NCBI GenBank assembly: GCA_003615045.1
Contig: ML014115.1
Span: forward strand, 62,001 to 126,000
DNA length: 64,000 nucleotides
From: Caulochytrium protostelioides
Lineage: Eukaryota > Chytridiomycota > Caulochytriomycetes > Caulochytriales > Caulochytriaceae
Direction: 5' to 3'
This document shows positions 48,501 through 57,300 of this stretch, piece after piece; position 1 is the stretch's first letter, and the number at the start of each line of letters is the position of its first letter. The notes under the pieces are model-generated. The model was not told the origin of the DNA, did not search any database, and saw only the letters and a program-made list of their open reading frames with translations. The position numbers and the translations under genes are program-made.

Positions 48501-51211
48501 CGCTTGCCTCGCGCCCGTCGCACCATCACCACGGCCACCACGGCCACCCCCTGCACGCGCACCCTCCGCACCACGACTCGCCACTCGCCACGCCGCTCGT
48601 CTTCCCGCCGCCGCAGACGTATCTCGGAACGGGCTCGGCCGGCCATGCGCTCAGCTCCTGCACGTCGTCGGTGTTCGACTCGGACGCGTCCTATGAGCTG
48701 TCAGCGCCGCGCACGCCGGTGCTGACGACGCTCGGCAAGCGGCCCTACGACGCTGTCCGCGGTGGCGGCGGCGGCGACGAGCACGATCGAATGGCGACCA
48801 TGTCAGCGTCGGCGCCGTCGTTGCCGTCCGCCGGCCCGCTCAGCCACACGGGTCTGTCGTCGCTCGGGACGAAGCGGTCGCGGTACCCCTCCGCCAGTGA
48901 GACGTCACATGCGCCGTCCTCGCGTGCAGGCGCCGACCGGTCGCCCCTAGGCGGGCCCGCCCGCGCCTCGCGGCTGAAGCCCGCCTCGCCGAGCGTGGTC
49001 GAGATCTCGGACGAGGACGACGCTGCGCCACCCGCCCAGCGCGCCCGCCATGACGGCCACGGCGGCGGACGGCCGCCGGTACATCGCGACCACGCGGCCG
49101 CCGCCATCTCGCCGCAAGACCCCAAGCGGGGTGCCGCCGCCGCCTCGTCGTTGCAGCTCCCGCCGCCGCCGCCGCTGCACCCGTCCTCCTCGGCGCCCGC
49201 GGCCTCGTCCGCGGGACAGCCGTGGAGCTTGACGGACGCCGATGGGCATATGCGCGTCCGCGACAAGATGATCCTGCGCGAGCCTGCGTTAAGCGCCGTC
49301 AAGCCGCGCAGCGACCTGCGCCGTCCGGCACACGGCGCCGCTGCCGCTGCCGCCGCCACCGATCTCCTCGGCAGCGACCCGATCGTGCGGCACGGCACAG
49401 GCGCGGTGTACCGACTAAGTATCGTGCTAGGCCAGGGCACGTTCGGCAAGGTGGTCCGCGCTTACCGCATCGACCGCACCGCCGCGTGGCAGGCCGCCGC
49501 GTCGCGCCGCAGCCAGCGTGCCAGGCGCCTGCGCTGGCCGCCAGGCGACCACGAGCTCACCGGGCATGAGCAGATCAGCCCGACGCACTCCTTGACGCCG
49601 GAGCGTGGTGACGACGTGCCGCTCCGCCCCGACCTGCCGTACTTGCGCATTAAGGGGCAGCTCGTCCCGTACGATGAACCTGTGCCGTCCTCAGGGGGCG
49701 GGTCGTCAGGCCTCGAGCTGGTGGCCATCAAGATCGTTCGCAACATCCCGAAGTACCGGGAGGCCGCGGCGCAGGAGATCCGGCTGCTGATGCATATGCA
49801 GCAGCAGCAGCGTCCCGGCACGAAAGCCCTCAACATTCCGCTGCTGTCGTGGTTCGACTACCAAGGCCATATCTGCATGGTGTTCCCGCTCTTGGCCACG
49901 TCGCTCTTTGATTTCGTCAAGAGCAACCACTTCACGCCGCTGCCGCTTGCGCATATCCAGTCGCTGGCCCATCAGATGTTTACCAGCGTCGCGCTCCTCC
50001 ACGATTTGCAGATCATCCATACTGACCTCAAGCCCGAGAACATGATGCTCACCTCCTACGTGGGCCACCCCTATGTGCTGCCGCAGCGCCCAGCGCCCTC
50101 ACGACGTGCCGGCAGTGGTGGGAGCGCGAGCGGAAATGGGAGCCGCCATCGTCACAGCCAGGGTCATCACCCCGGCGCCGATCAAAGTCATGGCGGCGGC
50201 AGCGCCAGTCGTCCGAGCAGCGCCACGCAGAGCGGGATGGCGGCATACCGCGAGGCCATGCGATGTGCTGGATTCGAGGCGTATGATGAGCACATGTATA
50301 CGGAGCTGCTGCTGCTCAAGAAGCACCGCGTGAACCCTGCGGAAGTGCCGACGATGCTGGCGCATACGGATCTGACGGTGATCGACTTTGGATCGGCCAT
50401 CTTTGAATCGCAGTACCACGCGTCGGTCGTCAGCACGCGCCACTACCGCGCGCCTGAGATCATTCTCAACCTCGGGTGGTCCTTCCCGTGCGACATTTGG
50501 TCCCTCGGCTGTATCCTCGTCGAGCTGTTCACGGGCGAGACGCTGTTCCCCTCCCACAACAACATCCACCATCTGCACCTCATGCAGAACGAGTGTGGGC
50601 CGCTGCCCTACCGCATGGGCCAAGCGCACCACCGCTTTGTCCAGCGCACCCAGGAGGCTCAGCGCCAGAACGCGCGGACGACCACGGGCACCACGGCAGC
50701 CTCGGCGACCACGAGCACCGGTATCACGACGACGACGACGACCACCTCCACGGCCGTGGCGACGGCTACGGCTGCCAACGCGGCTCGACCCGGCGTCGCC
50801 CCGAGCGACGCGGCCGCCGACCCGTGGCCGCTCACGCAGTGGGACGGCACGCTGTGCCCGGTGCCGCGGCCGGCGCCGTCGGACCCGCGGCGCGGCAAGT
50901 CGGCGTGGGACGGCCGCCCGCCGGCGCGCGAGATGCTCCGCGTCAGCCGGACCGAGGAGGCCGCCCAGCTCGCCGATCTCGTGCGCCACTGCCTCATGAT
51001 GGACCCGGCGCGGCGGTGCACGGCGAAACAGGCGCTAGCGCATCCCTTCTTCCGGTGCGTGCTGCGGCCGCCGCTCGCGGGCGCCGGTCTGGGTCCTAGT
51101 GGCGAGATGGCGGGGCCCGGCCACGCCATGCCGCCGCCGCCGCAGGTGCCCTTTGCGCGGATGGCCGAGATTCTGGAGGACGGCGACCATCTGGGCCCAT
51201 GGACCGTCTAA
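45557..51211 (+). CDS. CLK/LAMMER-like dual-specificity kinase with 1280-residue disordered N-terminus
   Basis: CLK/LAMMER kinases phosphorylate SR splicing factors in the nucleus. The 1884-residue product starts at the first ATG, 45557. Residues 1 to about 1280 are Pro/Ala/Ser/Gly/His-rich with Tyr-Gly patches and no domain. The kinase domain (about 1285-1835) shows YRLSIVLGQGTFGKVV, VAIKIVRN, IIHTDLKPEN (Thr before catalytic Asp1490, as in CLKs), VIDFGSAIFE, VVSTRHYRAPEIILNLGWSF and PCDIWSLGCILVELF, all CLK-type. The LAMMER signature EHLAMMERILG is replaced by HHLHLMQNECG at 1671-1681. Insertions occur between beta-2 and beta-3, before the DFG segment, and after CGPLP. DYRK or PRP4 kinases are less likely, because STRHYRAPE-ILNLGWS with a Thr in HTD is the CLK pattern. 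Confidence 0.88.
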   Translation: MTGPLQAPLAVPHAGPADAPAHDVSLAADPAADPAAPAAAPAAVDADAALAASPDTSAPLPTAGPPRAPPTQTRPAPPSSRSHRQRLPSRTAAFGGSSRDPAAMAAATAAAAAAAAVAAVYVDRTPGRHPRAQTPVAATHAAAAATAVAMMASMALPSSLHRPLDRPGHVPSNAQGPSSSAVAAAAAAAAAAAAAAGAHDPVRRDYLQTPPDHHDLAWTSSGALLPSSAPPTAGAGASAGIAASPRPASVRHGHGQGYAAVGAGGRGQHAHPAPPNPPPPPYPSVRAPPGWPDADRPVIDEHGGAFSPSSSSFPSTGGPRSSLGGADAPTAWPPTPSLHGSAAYGAAGGGHGERPLGGTRVGSQPHPSAPVTVLSPATLPPYHGPSCPTGSPTALTLYDAPWMRGPAAGTGITVGAAAYPLGSDRPPATPSHHGLDDSPWFASYHHASPASIVAYSAPSAAASAAHYGLMLTPYGGPMADPMLALAGASGPAVASLGLSSPVMDGMPRHAPAAYAAPPGVPAFGSPYLPTAGAQMAATPMRLPSDATPHRKPELATRSARTSTGMVPSSLYRPSEPLAAVAGTLVDVGRMLAMPSPDGFVGRGQSPVLGPAGGGALASPGPTPRLAPPRPPYGYPHGSPGDTGYWDRGRSARRRPPPAVAMATATLMLDDADDVAGNGEMEARPDPAALLDSPVGPGSHGRTWYPGHRPYASYAAGSGSGTSFGMMGGPVSTPIMAQPLSCPSTPGGSMRYVRRPMPPPPLSAHDDALVSPGFSYVWQGAPMYAAPPGQTPSMTTAFGTPMATAPPAFPPLFPPRLAMPDARQRLLHHTLSPELEFGFGLHTGKPLADPGGGSVFWPVSAGAAGVSLASLRPEATTPRGWFMPPPPPPPAPGAAAVDTRAWPPLDPYGGHHPASDPILGSTAFPPLPAPPDHGGVVDSRTGALSAAHHAPPTTAAAPPRPQAPPASSSSSSTQVPLLPMHHSLASRPSHHHHGHHGHPLHAHPPHHDSPLATPLVFPPPQTYLGTGSAGHALSSCTSSVFDSDASYELSAPRTPVLTTLGKRPYDAVRGGGGGDEHDRMATMSASAPSLPSAGPLSHTGLSSLGTKRSRYPSASETSHAPSSRAGADRSPLGGPARASRLKPASPSVVEISDEDDAAPPAQRARHDGHGGGRPPVHRDHAAAAISPQDPKRGAAAASSLQLPPPPPLHPSSSAPAASSAGQPWSLTDADGHMRVRDKMILREPALSAVKPRSDLRRPAHGAAAAAAATDLLGSDPIVRHGTGAVYRLSIVLGQGTFGKVVRAYRIDRTAAWQAAASRRSQRARRLRWPPGDHELTGHEQISPTHSLTPERGDDVPLRPDLPYLRIKGQLVPYDEPVPSSGGGSSGLELVAIKIVRNIPKYREAAAQEIRLLMHMQQQQRPGTKALNIPLLSWFDYQGHICMVFPLLATSLFDFVKSNHFTPLPLAHIQSLAHQMFTSVALLHDLQIIHTDLKPENMMLTSYVGHPYVLPQRPAPSRRAGSGGSASGNGSRHRHSQGHHPGADQSHGGGSASRPSSATQSGMAAYREAMRCAGFEAYDEHMYTELLLLKKHRVNPAEVPTMLAHTDLTVIDFGSAIFESQYHASVVSTRHYRAPEIILNLGWSFPCDIWSLGCILVELFTGETLFPSHNNIHHLHLMQNECGPLPYRMGQAHHRFVQRTQEAQRQNARTTTGTTAASATTSTGITTTTTTTSTAVATATAANAARPGVAPSDAAADPWPLTQWDGTLCPVPRPAPSDPRRGKSAWDGRPPAREMLRVSRTEEAAQLADLVRHCLMMDPARRCTAKQALAHPFFRCVLRPPLAGAGLGPSGEMAGPGHAMPPPPQVPFARMAEILEDGDHLGPWTV

Positions 51212-51685
51212 GCCTCCTCCGCTTCTTGCCACGCCCGCCAGGGTCAGGACGCTGATGAGTGCGAAATCAATACGGGAATGCCGATTTCTTTTTTCTTCTT
51301 TCTGTCAGGCCTCATACCGGCACCCCCTCCCTCGTTCGCACTTGCTTCCTCTCGGTGTGCCTCCAGCGCTCTCACCTTGTTGGCTTTGACTGACCCGTCC
51401 CTTCTCGCCTGCTTTCTTTTGGGCTCGCTTTTAGTGTGGTTGCGGGAACTATAGTAGTAACCATGAATTCATGTTTCTGTTTCTGTTTCTAAAAGATCCA
51501 TTGTTTACCCACACGATCGTGCCATGGTGCGCTCCTCACCGACTCCTCGCAGAGACTCCCAAGGCGGTTGATAAGGCGGTCGAGTCGCCATCGCTCGAAG
51601 AGACTGTCTCTCGTATAATTTCAGATATTCTAGGTTATCCAAAATGATGGGCAGACGGGAACACCGGCATCCAGGCAGACGAGGC
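51212..51685. other. Convergent 3' region between kinase and globin
   Basis: No gene. It contains pyrimidine-rich sequence, a repeated TTTCTG motif near 51472-51491, and AT-rich sequence near 51615 that probably ends the globin transcript. Confidence 0.5.
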
Positions 51686-52561
51686 TCAGAGGATCGTGCA
51701 TTTTTCCTTCTTGACGCCCTCATTGGACTCGTCGCCGGTCATGTAGTAGCCTTCCTTCATCCACGTGGCGAGGATGTTGTAGACAGCCTCCCAGGCCCAG
51801 TCGATCTCGGGGCTCCACGTGCCGTCGGCGAGCATCCACTCGCGGACGGTGGCCGTCAGGCTGCGCCCGACGGCATTGTACATGGGCGGCGTCACGCCGT
51901 ACACGGCGTGGTGCTTGTACCCGAGCCGCCGCACGACAGGCCGCAGCTTCATGAGCTTGTCCACGTCCTTCACCACCTTCTCGAGCAGCCCCGATAGCGC
52001 CGAGCTCTGCTTGCCGATGTCGCTGAACATCGGGCGCAGGTACGGGCTCTGGTCCAGCAGATGCGTGTAAAACGCATACGTGAACAGCATCGCGGGGCTC
52101 AGCGCGGCGTCCGCGGCCGTGACGGCGATGCTGGCCTCCGCGACCGACACGCCCTCGGCGGCACCCGGGCCGCCGCTCACGACACTGGCGGCATCGGTGG
52201 GCCCGCCGGCTCCGGCGCCCGGCATGGCCAGGCCGAACGGCGCGCCGTGCGCGGCGGCGGCGGCGGCGGCGGCCCCCGCGGCGGGCGTGCCGACGGCGGG
52301 CGGCGGGACCGTCACACCCACGGGCCCGCCCGACGTCGGGTAGTACGGGACGACGGGCCGCCGCGAGCGGTTCGGGTCGGTGATGATGCGCCACGACTCG
52401 CGGATCACCATGCAGTCCTTCTCGGTCGGGAAGACGTAGCCCTCGTTGCCCTTCTTCTTGTGGCTGCGCAGGACGCGGCCGAACGAGCCGAGCGCGCCCG
52501 ACGAGCGCGAAAAGGAGGCGCCGGACGCCGGCGGCGGCGGCGCGCCTATGCCGGAGTCCAT
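51686..52561 (-). CDS. Globin with predicted C-terminal CAAX prenylation site
   Basis: A 291-residue single-domain globin without a reductase module. The A helix contains RESWRII (Trp57). An insertion of about 90 residues, Pro/Gly/Ala-rich, separates it from the B helix. Then come FTYAFYTHLL (Tyr165 at B10), YLRPMF (Phe179 at CD1), KQSSALSGLL (Gln185 at E7), and RRLGYKHHAVYGVTPPMYNA, where His218 lies four residues before Gly-Val, the position of the proximal F8 histidine. The H helix contains WAWEAVYNILATWM. Tyr-B10/Gln-E7 is the flavohaemoglobin-type pocket associated with O2 and NO chemistry. The C-terminus is KKEKCTIL, a CAAX box ending in Leu (geranylgeranylation type) with basic residues upstream, suggesting membrane attachment. 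Residue assignments come from eye alignment with bacterial globins. Confidence 0.87.
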   Translation of the reverse strand: MDSGIGAPPPPASGASFSRSSGALGSFGRVLRSHKKKGNEGYVFPTEKDCMVIRESWRIITDPNRSRRPVVPYYPTSGGPVGVTVPPPAVGTPAAGAAAAAAAAHGAPFGLAMPGAGAGGPTDAASVVSGGPGAAEGVSVAEASIAVTAADAALSPAMLFTYAFYTHLLDQSPYLRPMFSDIGKQSSALSGLLEKVVKDVDKLMKLRPVVRRLGYKHHAVYGVTPPMYNAVGRSLTATVREWMLADGTWSPEIDWAWEAVYNILATWMKEGYYMTGDESNEGVKKEKCTIL

Positions 52562-52620
52562 CGGATGCGTGATGGCGGCGGGATGAGGTTCTTCCGTTCA
52601 GAGAGCGGCCAGGGCGGACC

Positions 52621-52658
52621 GCGGCAGCAGCGGCGGCAGCAGCGGCGGCAGCAGCGGC

Positions 52659-52694
<36 letters not shown>
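52621..52694. repeat. (CAG)n/(CGG-CAG)n triplet tract
   Basis: About 74 bases of GCGGCAGCAGCG units passing into pure CAG, located 60-133 bases upstream of the globin ATG, so probably in its leader or promoter. Confidence 0.85.
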
Positions 52695-52696
<2 letters not shown>

Positions 52697-53304
52697 TATC
52701 TTAGAGAGCCCGAGGTGGCCGTGACGACCGATGAGGAGATACCAGGAGATAGGAAAGGGGGAAGGCGCCGTTCGGTCACGTGCGAGACTGCCTTTCAGAT
52801 CGGACGTTTTTGCCACGGGCAAGGGTCACACAGGCCGGGTATCAAGGGATCGCGAAATCCACGTCACGGAGGAAGGGTCGGACGAGGGTCAACGGGGGAG
52901 AATCGAGAATCGACCCAGTGGCACCAACGGTGGCGGCTATGACCGTCACACGCAACGTGGTCTGGCTGCGAGAAGCGAGAAGCGAGAAGGGATGCGGACG
53001 CCTCGCCATCCTGGCTTCCGTTCCTCGCTCATACGAGGATCTCGTAGGCCCCTCCCGGATGACGTGCCGATGGCGCTCATGAGCCGATTTTTTTCTTTGC
53101 GGCGTGGGAGCCACGTGCGGTGCGATGGGCGGTGACTACGCCCGTGGCCAAGGGCTCGAGAGCGCACGTCAGGCGTGCCGTTCCTCGCGGCGGCGGGCGG
53201 CGGGACCGCGCGCGTGCCGAGGCCCTGGCCACGCGGTCCCGACCGCCCGGGCATACCTTGTCGCCACCGGAGCGTCGCGGGGATCATCGCGACGGCGGCG
53301 TCGG

Positions 53305-53405
53305 CACCCGCACCCGCACCCGCACCCGCAGCAGCAGCAGCAGCAGCAGCAGCCGCAGCAGCAGCAGCAGCAGCTCTCCAGCAGCAGCAGCTCTCCAGCA
53401 GCAGC
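53305..53405. repeat. (CACCCG)n followed by (CAG)n
   Basis: Four CACCCG-like units run directly into about 75 bases of interrupted CAG repeat. No supported reading frame uses it. Confidence 0.8.
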
Positions 53406-54368
53406 GACGCTTCGGCGGTCCCCGGCGTCAGCAGGACGCCCACGCGCAAGCCGCGGCCCCGCCGGCAACGCCTTCGGAGGGCGCGCCTGCAAGGGGCCGT
53501 GATCTCTGCGCCCGCGGGCCGCCGTGCTGCGCCGATCACTTGTGCAGGCGCAGGGGATGCTTGGGGCCGCGCGACGGCCGGCGGAGATCACCATCTGGCA
53601 AGCGTGCGCGCCGCTTGATGTCGGAATATTTAGTTTTCTATTTGATTTATTTGGATGTTGTGTCGGCGGTCGCGCCTCGGGGGGCGAGCCGCGACTCATC
53701 CTGGGCCCGCGCAGGGTCGCGCGGCGGCGATGGACCGGATCGAGCAATGCCAGGACCTCGGCGAGGCGCGCGAAGCTGCAATCGTCCTCTCGCGGCGCGT
53801 GTCCAACGCGTGCTCCCAACGCCTTCGGCCGTCGGAGAGGGAACCCGGGATCGCCCGTTGGGTCGTGGTGACGCGCGTCGCGAGCGTCGGGAGAGGCATC
53901 GCCGGGCACTCATCACGCCATCGCCCGTCGGCATCCGTGACTGCGCCACGGCATGATCCGGCATGGGGTCGGTTCGCCCATCCAGGCGTGGAAGGCGAAG
54001 GGCCTCAGTCACGCGTAGGGTATCACACAAACATAGCAAGTCTTGCATCGATGGCAAGGCTCGACAACGGCCCACCGTGCGTCATCGCGCATCAGGCAGA
54101 AGCTTCGATGACGGCGTGCCGCCCACAGGTTACACGGGTCCCATGCCTCGACACCGACCTCCAACACCACGCCATGAACTCGGGCCATCCGTGGTTCTGC
54201 TCACGGGTCTCACGAGAGGCCGTGAGCACGCGCCACCTCGCGAAGGGGACGATATCACGCCGCCAGGATACGGCGTATCAAAGATAAAAATCATAGAGCG
54301 CATGCATGGCGAAGTGGGGGGCAGAAACATCGCTCAGCCAGCAACGACGGCGGCGCCGATGTGGAGCG

Positions 54369-57300
54369 CTACGGCTCTTCGGCATAGAGCGTCCGCGACG
54401 GGACGCCCTCCACGCGGTCCGGATAGAGCGCCGACGGCATTGGTCCAATGGTCGCATGCTTGACGGCGCCGACGCCGCTCAAACCCATGGCGGCGCCGCC
54501 CCCCGCGGTCCGCGGAGCGGCCGGCGCTACCCCCTTCGGCGACCGCCGCGGGTTCAGCGACGACGTCCACGGGAGCCGGCTCACCGCGTCCGAGGACCAC
54601 GCGCGGCGCACGTGGTGCATGGCGGCCGCATGGCCGCCCGCGCCGCCGGGCGACGCGGGGCCGTCGCCCGCGTCCCGGCCGTCGTCCGAGCGCTCGGCCG
54701 CGCCGTCCAGCGTCAGGGACGTGATGCTGTCGCAGGACTGGCTCGCGCCGCGCCGCCCGAGCGGGCTGCCCGCGTCGCTGCCGTCGTCGGCGCCGAGCCG
54801 CGCCGGACCCAGGCTGCCCGGCGGCCGCTGCGCGGGGTGACGCCCGAGGGACGCGCCGTCGTCTGCGTTCGCGTCCACCCCCGGCGGCACATGGTGTCCG
54901 TGGTGGTGGTGACGGTGGTGGTGGTGGTGGTGGTGGTGACGCGGGGCGACGGGCGCGGGCCCCTTCTTGTGGGGCGACGCCGACGCCGTGGCGAAAGGCG
55001 CATGGTAGGCGGGCGGCGGCGGCGGCGGCGCGTGGCTGCGGTGGTGCCCGCGCAGGGCGCTGCCGTCGCGGCGCAGCGCGGACATCGGCACCCGCGTGCC
55101 TGGGAGCCAGAAGGGGCCGTCGTCCTCGTCGTCCGTCACGTTGCCGCCTATCATCCGAGACGGCCGCGCATGCCCATGACTGTGACCTTGGCTAAGGCCG
55201 CCGTGCGGCGACGGCGGGTTCGCATGCGCCAGGTGGCCATGGACACGAAGGCCTGGCGGCGCGCTCTGCGGGCCGCCGCCATGCGGACCCGAGCCGCTGC
55301 TGCCGCTGCCGCTGCCGCTGCCGCCCATCCGGAACTCCTTGGTGACGCCGTACTCGGACTCGCTACCGCTGCTGTCGGCGCTGTCGTAGCCGAGCGTCAT
55401 GCTGAACGGCCGGTGGGGCATGCTCAAGTGCGGCGGGAGGACCGCCGGCGCGCGATGTGGCGACGTCCGCAGCAGCGGGAGATAGACAGCGACGCCGACA
55501 CCCATCGTGTTCGGCCGGTCCTGGCCGCCATGGCCGCCGTGGCCGCCGTGGGCATGGCTCGCGTGGTCGCGGCTCGCCGACTCGAAGCCGAGCCCCAGGG
55601 TCGGCCCCGAGAGGGCGGCCGCTTGGTTGGCGGCCGCGATGGCGGCGATGCGCGGTGGCGTCGTGAGGCCCGGACGGATAAAGCACGCGCGCGCGGCGCG
55701 CGCGCACTCGATGGCGTAGTTGGCGCCGCCTAGGCTGTCCCAGTGGGACTGGCCATCGACGTCGTAGCGGACCGCGAACTGCAGAAAGATGCTCGGCGCC
55801 GTCGGCGGCAGCGGCAGCGGCGCGACCGCCGACCGCAGCCGCGACGTCCGCAACGCCAGCGCGTCGAACTGAGGCTTCAGGTCCAGGTGGAACATGAAGC
55901 GGTCGATATCGGGCGCGGAGTTCAAGGCCGCGTCCGACGCGTAGACGCTCCCGACGCCGCCGTTGATCGAGCCCGCGGACGACGCGACCACGGGCGCGCT
56001 GTCCCCGCCTGTGCCCGGTGACGCATAGGGCAGCGACGAAGTGATCCCGCCGTTGAACGCCAGACTGCCCATGGGGGGCGCCGGCGCAGTCGACGTGGGC
56101 GTCGCGTGGCCGTGATACTGCGCGTCGATATCCTCGTGCGTGGCCCAGTCGTCCCAGGTATACCGCACGGTGACGTGTTTGTTGTACGCAACGTTGCGGA
56201 CATCGACCCAGCCGAGCAGGGTCGTGCCGTGGTCGAGCTGCAGCCGCGACACCTGGAGCATGCCCGGGAAGTCGCGGGCGACCTGCGGCGCCGCGAGGTC
56301 GTCCGTGGCCAGCGCCTCCAGCACGGCGGGCGCGCGATGAATCACTAAGCACGGCTCGAGCGGTGCCGGCTCGAGCAGATCCTGGCCCAAGTCCTGCAGC
56401 ACGAACGTCGGGCTCTCCAGCACGTCGCTCGGCTGCGAGCCGCGCTCAAACAAACAGACTTTGCTGAAGGCGTCGGCCGAGAACCGCACCGACTTCTTGG
56501 CCGTCAGCGGCGCACTGGAAGCGGCTGCTGCGGCCGCGGCTGTCGCCGCCCCCGTCGACGGCGTCTCCAGGGCCGCCGCCGCCGCGAGTGCGATACTGTC
56601 GTTGAAGGCGTCGTCGGCGGTCGCCAAGCGAACGCTCACATGGGTCGGCTCGTCCGAGCCCAACACGAGCGCGGCGGCGGCGGCGGCGTTGGGCCCCAAC
56701 GGCAACAGCGGCGGCGTCTCGACGTCCAGCACGAGCTCGGCCACCAGGGCCGGCACGGGCGACAACGCCACGGCGGCCGCCACCGCGGGCGAGAGCGCGG
56801 GCCCCGGCGCCGCCGCCGCGGGCGGCAGCGGCACATCGGTCACCACCCCGTGCTCGGGCACGACCGACGGCACGGCCGGCATCCACGCTTTGTCGCGGGC
56901 CGGGTCCAGGCCGGGCAGCGGGCTCCCGTCCGGCGCGGAGGCCGGCGCGAGGGTCGCCGAGGATGCGGCGGACTCGGTGCCGGTCGTTGTGACCGGCGGC
57001 CCGTCGGCGGGCGCGCCGTCCGTCGCCGCCGCGATGTGGAGCCGCGGCGGCGCGGCGTCGGCCAGAGGCGCGTCCCCGGCCGCATCGAGGCTCGCCGCGT
57101 GCTCATGATCGGCCGACGCCGGCACGGACGCCGGCGTTGCCGACGCCGGGCCCTCGGCCGCTGCATGGTCCGCCAGCGTCGTCAGCTCGTGGTCGGCCGG
57201 GACGAGAGTGACGGAGGACAGCGGGTCGAGGGCGCTCATCGCCTCGGGCGCGAGTCCCGTCGTGACAAGCGGCGCCGTCTGGAGAGGGTGTCGGGCGCTG

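Larger units (their letters stand above)
52562..54368. other. Spacer between globin and PP1 regulator, rich in CAG repeats
   Basis: No supported gene. Open frames translate the triplet tracts into poly-Ala, poly-Gln or poly-Ser and lack any domain. It must contain the globin promoter. Confidence 0.5.
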
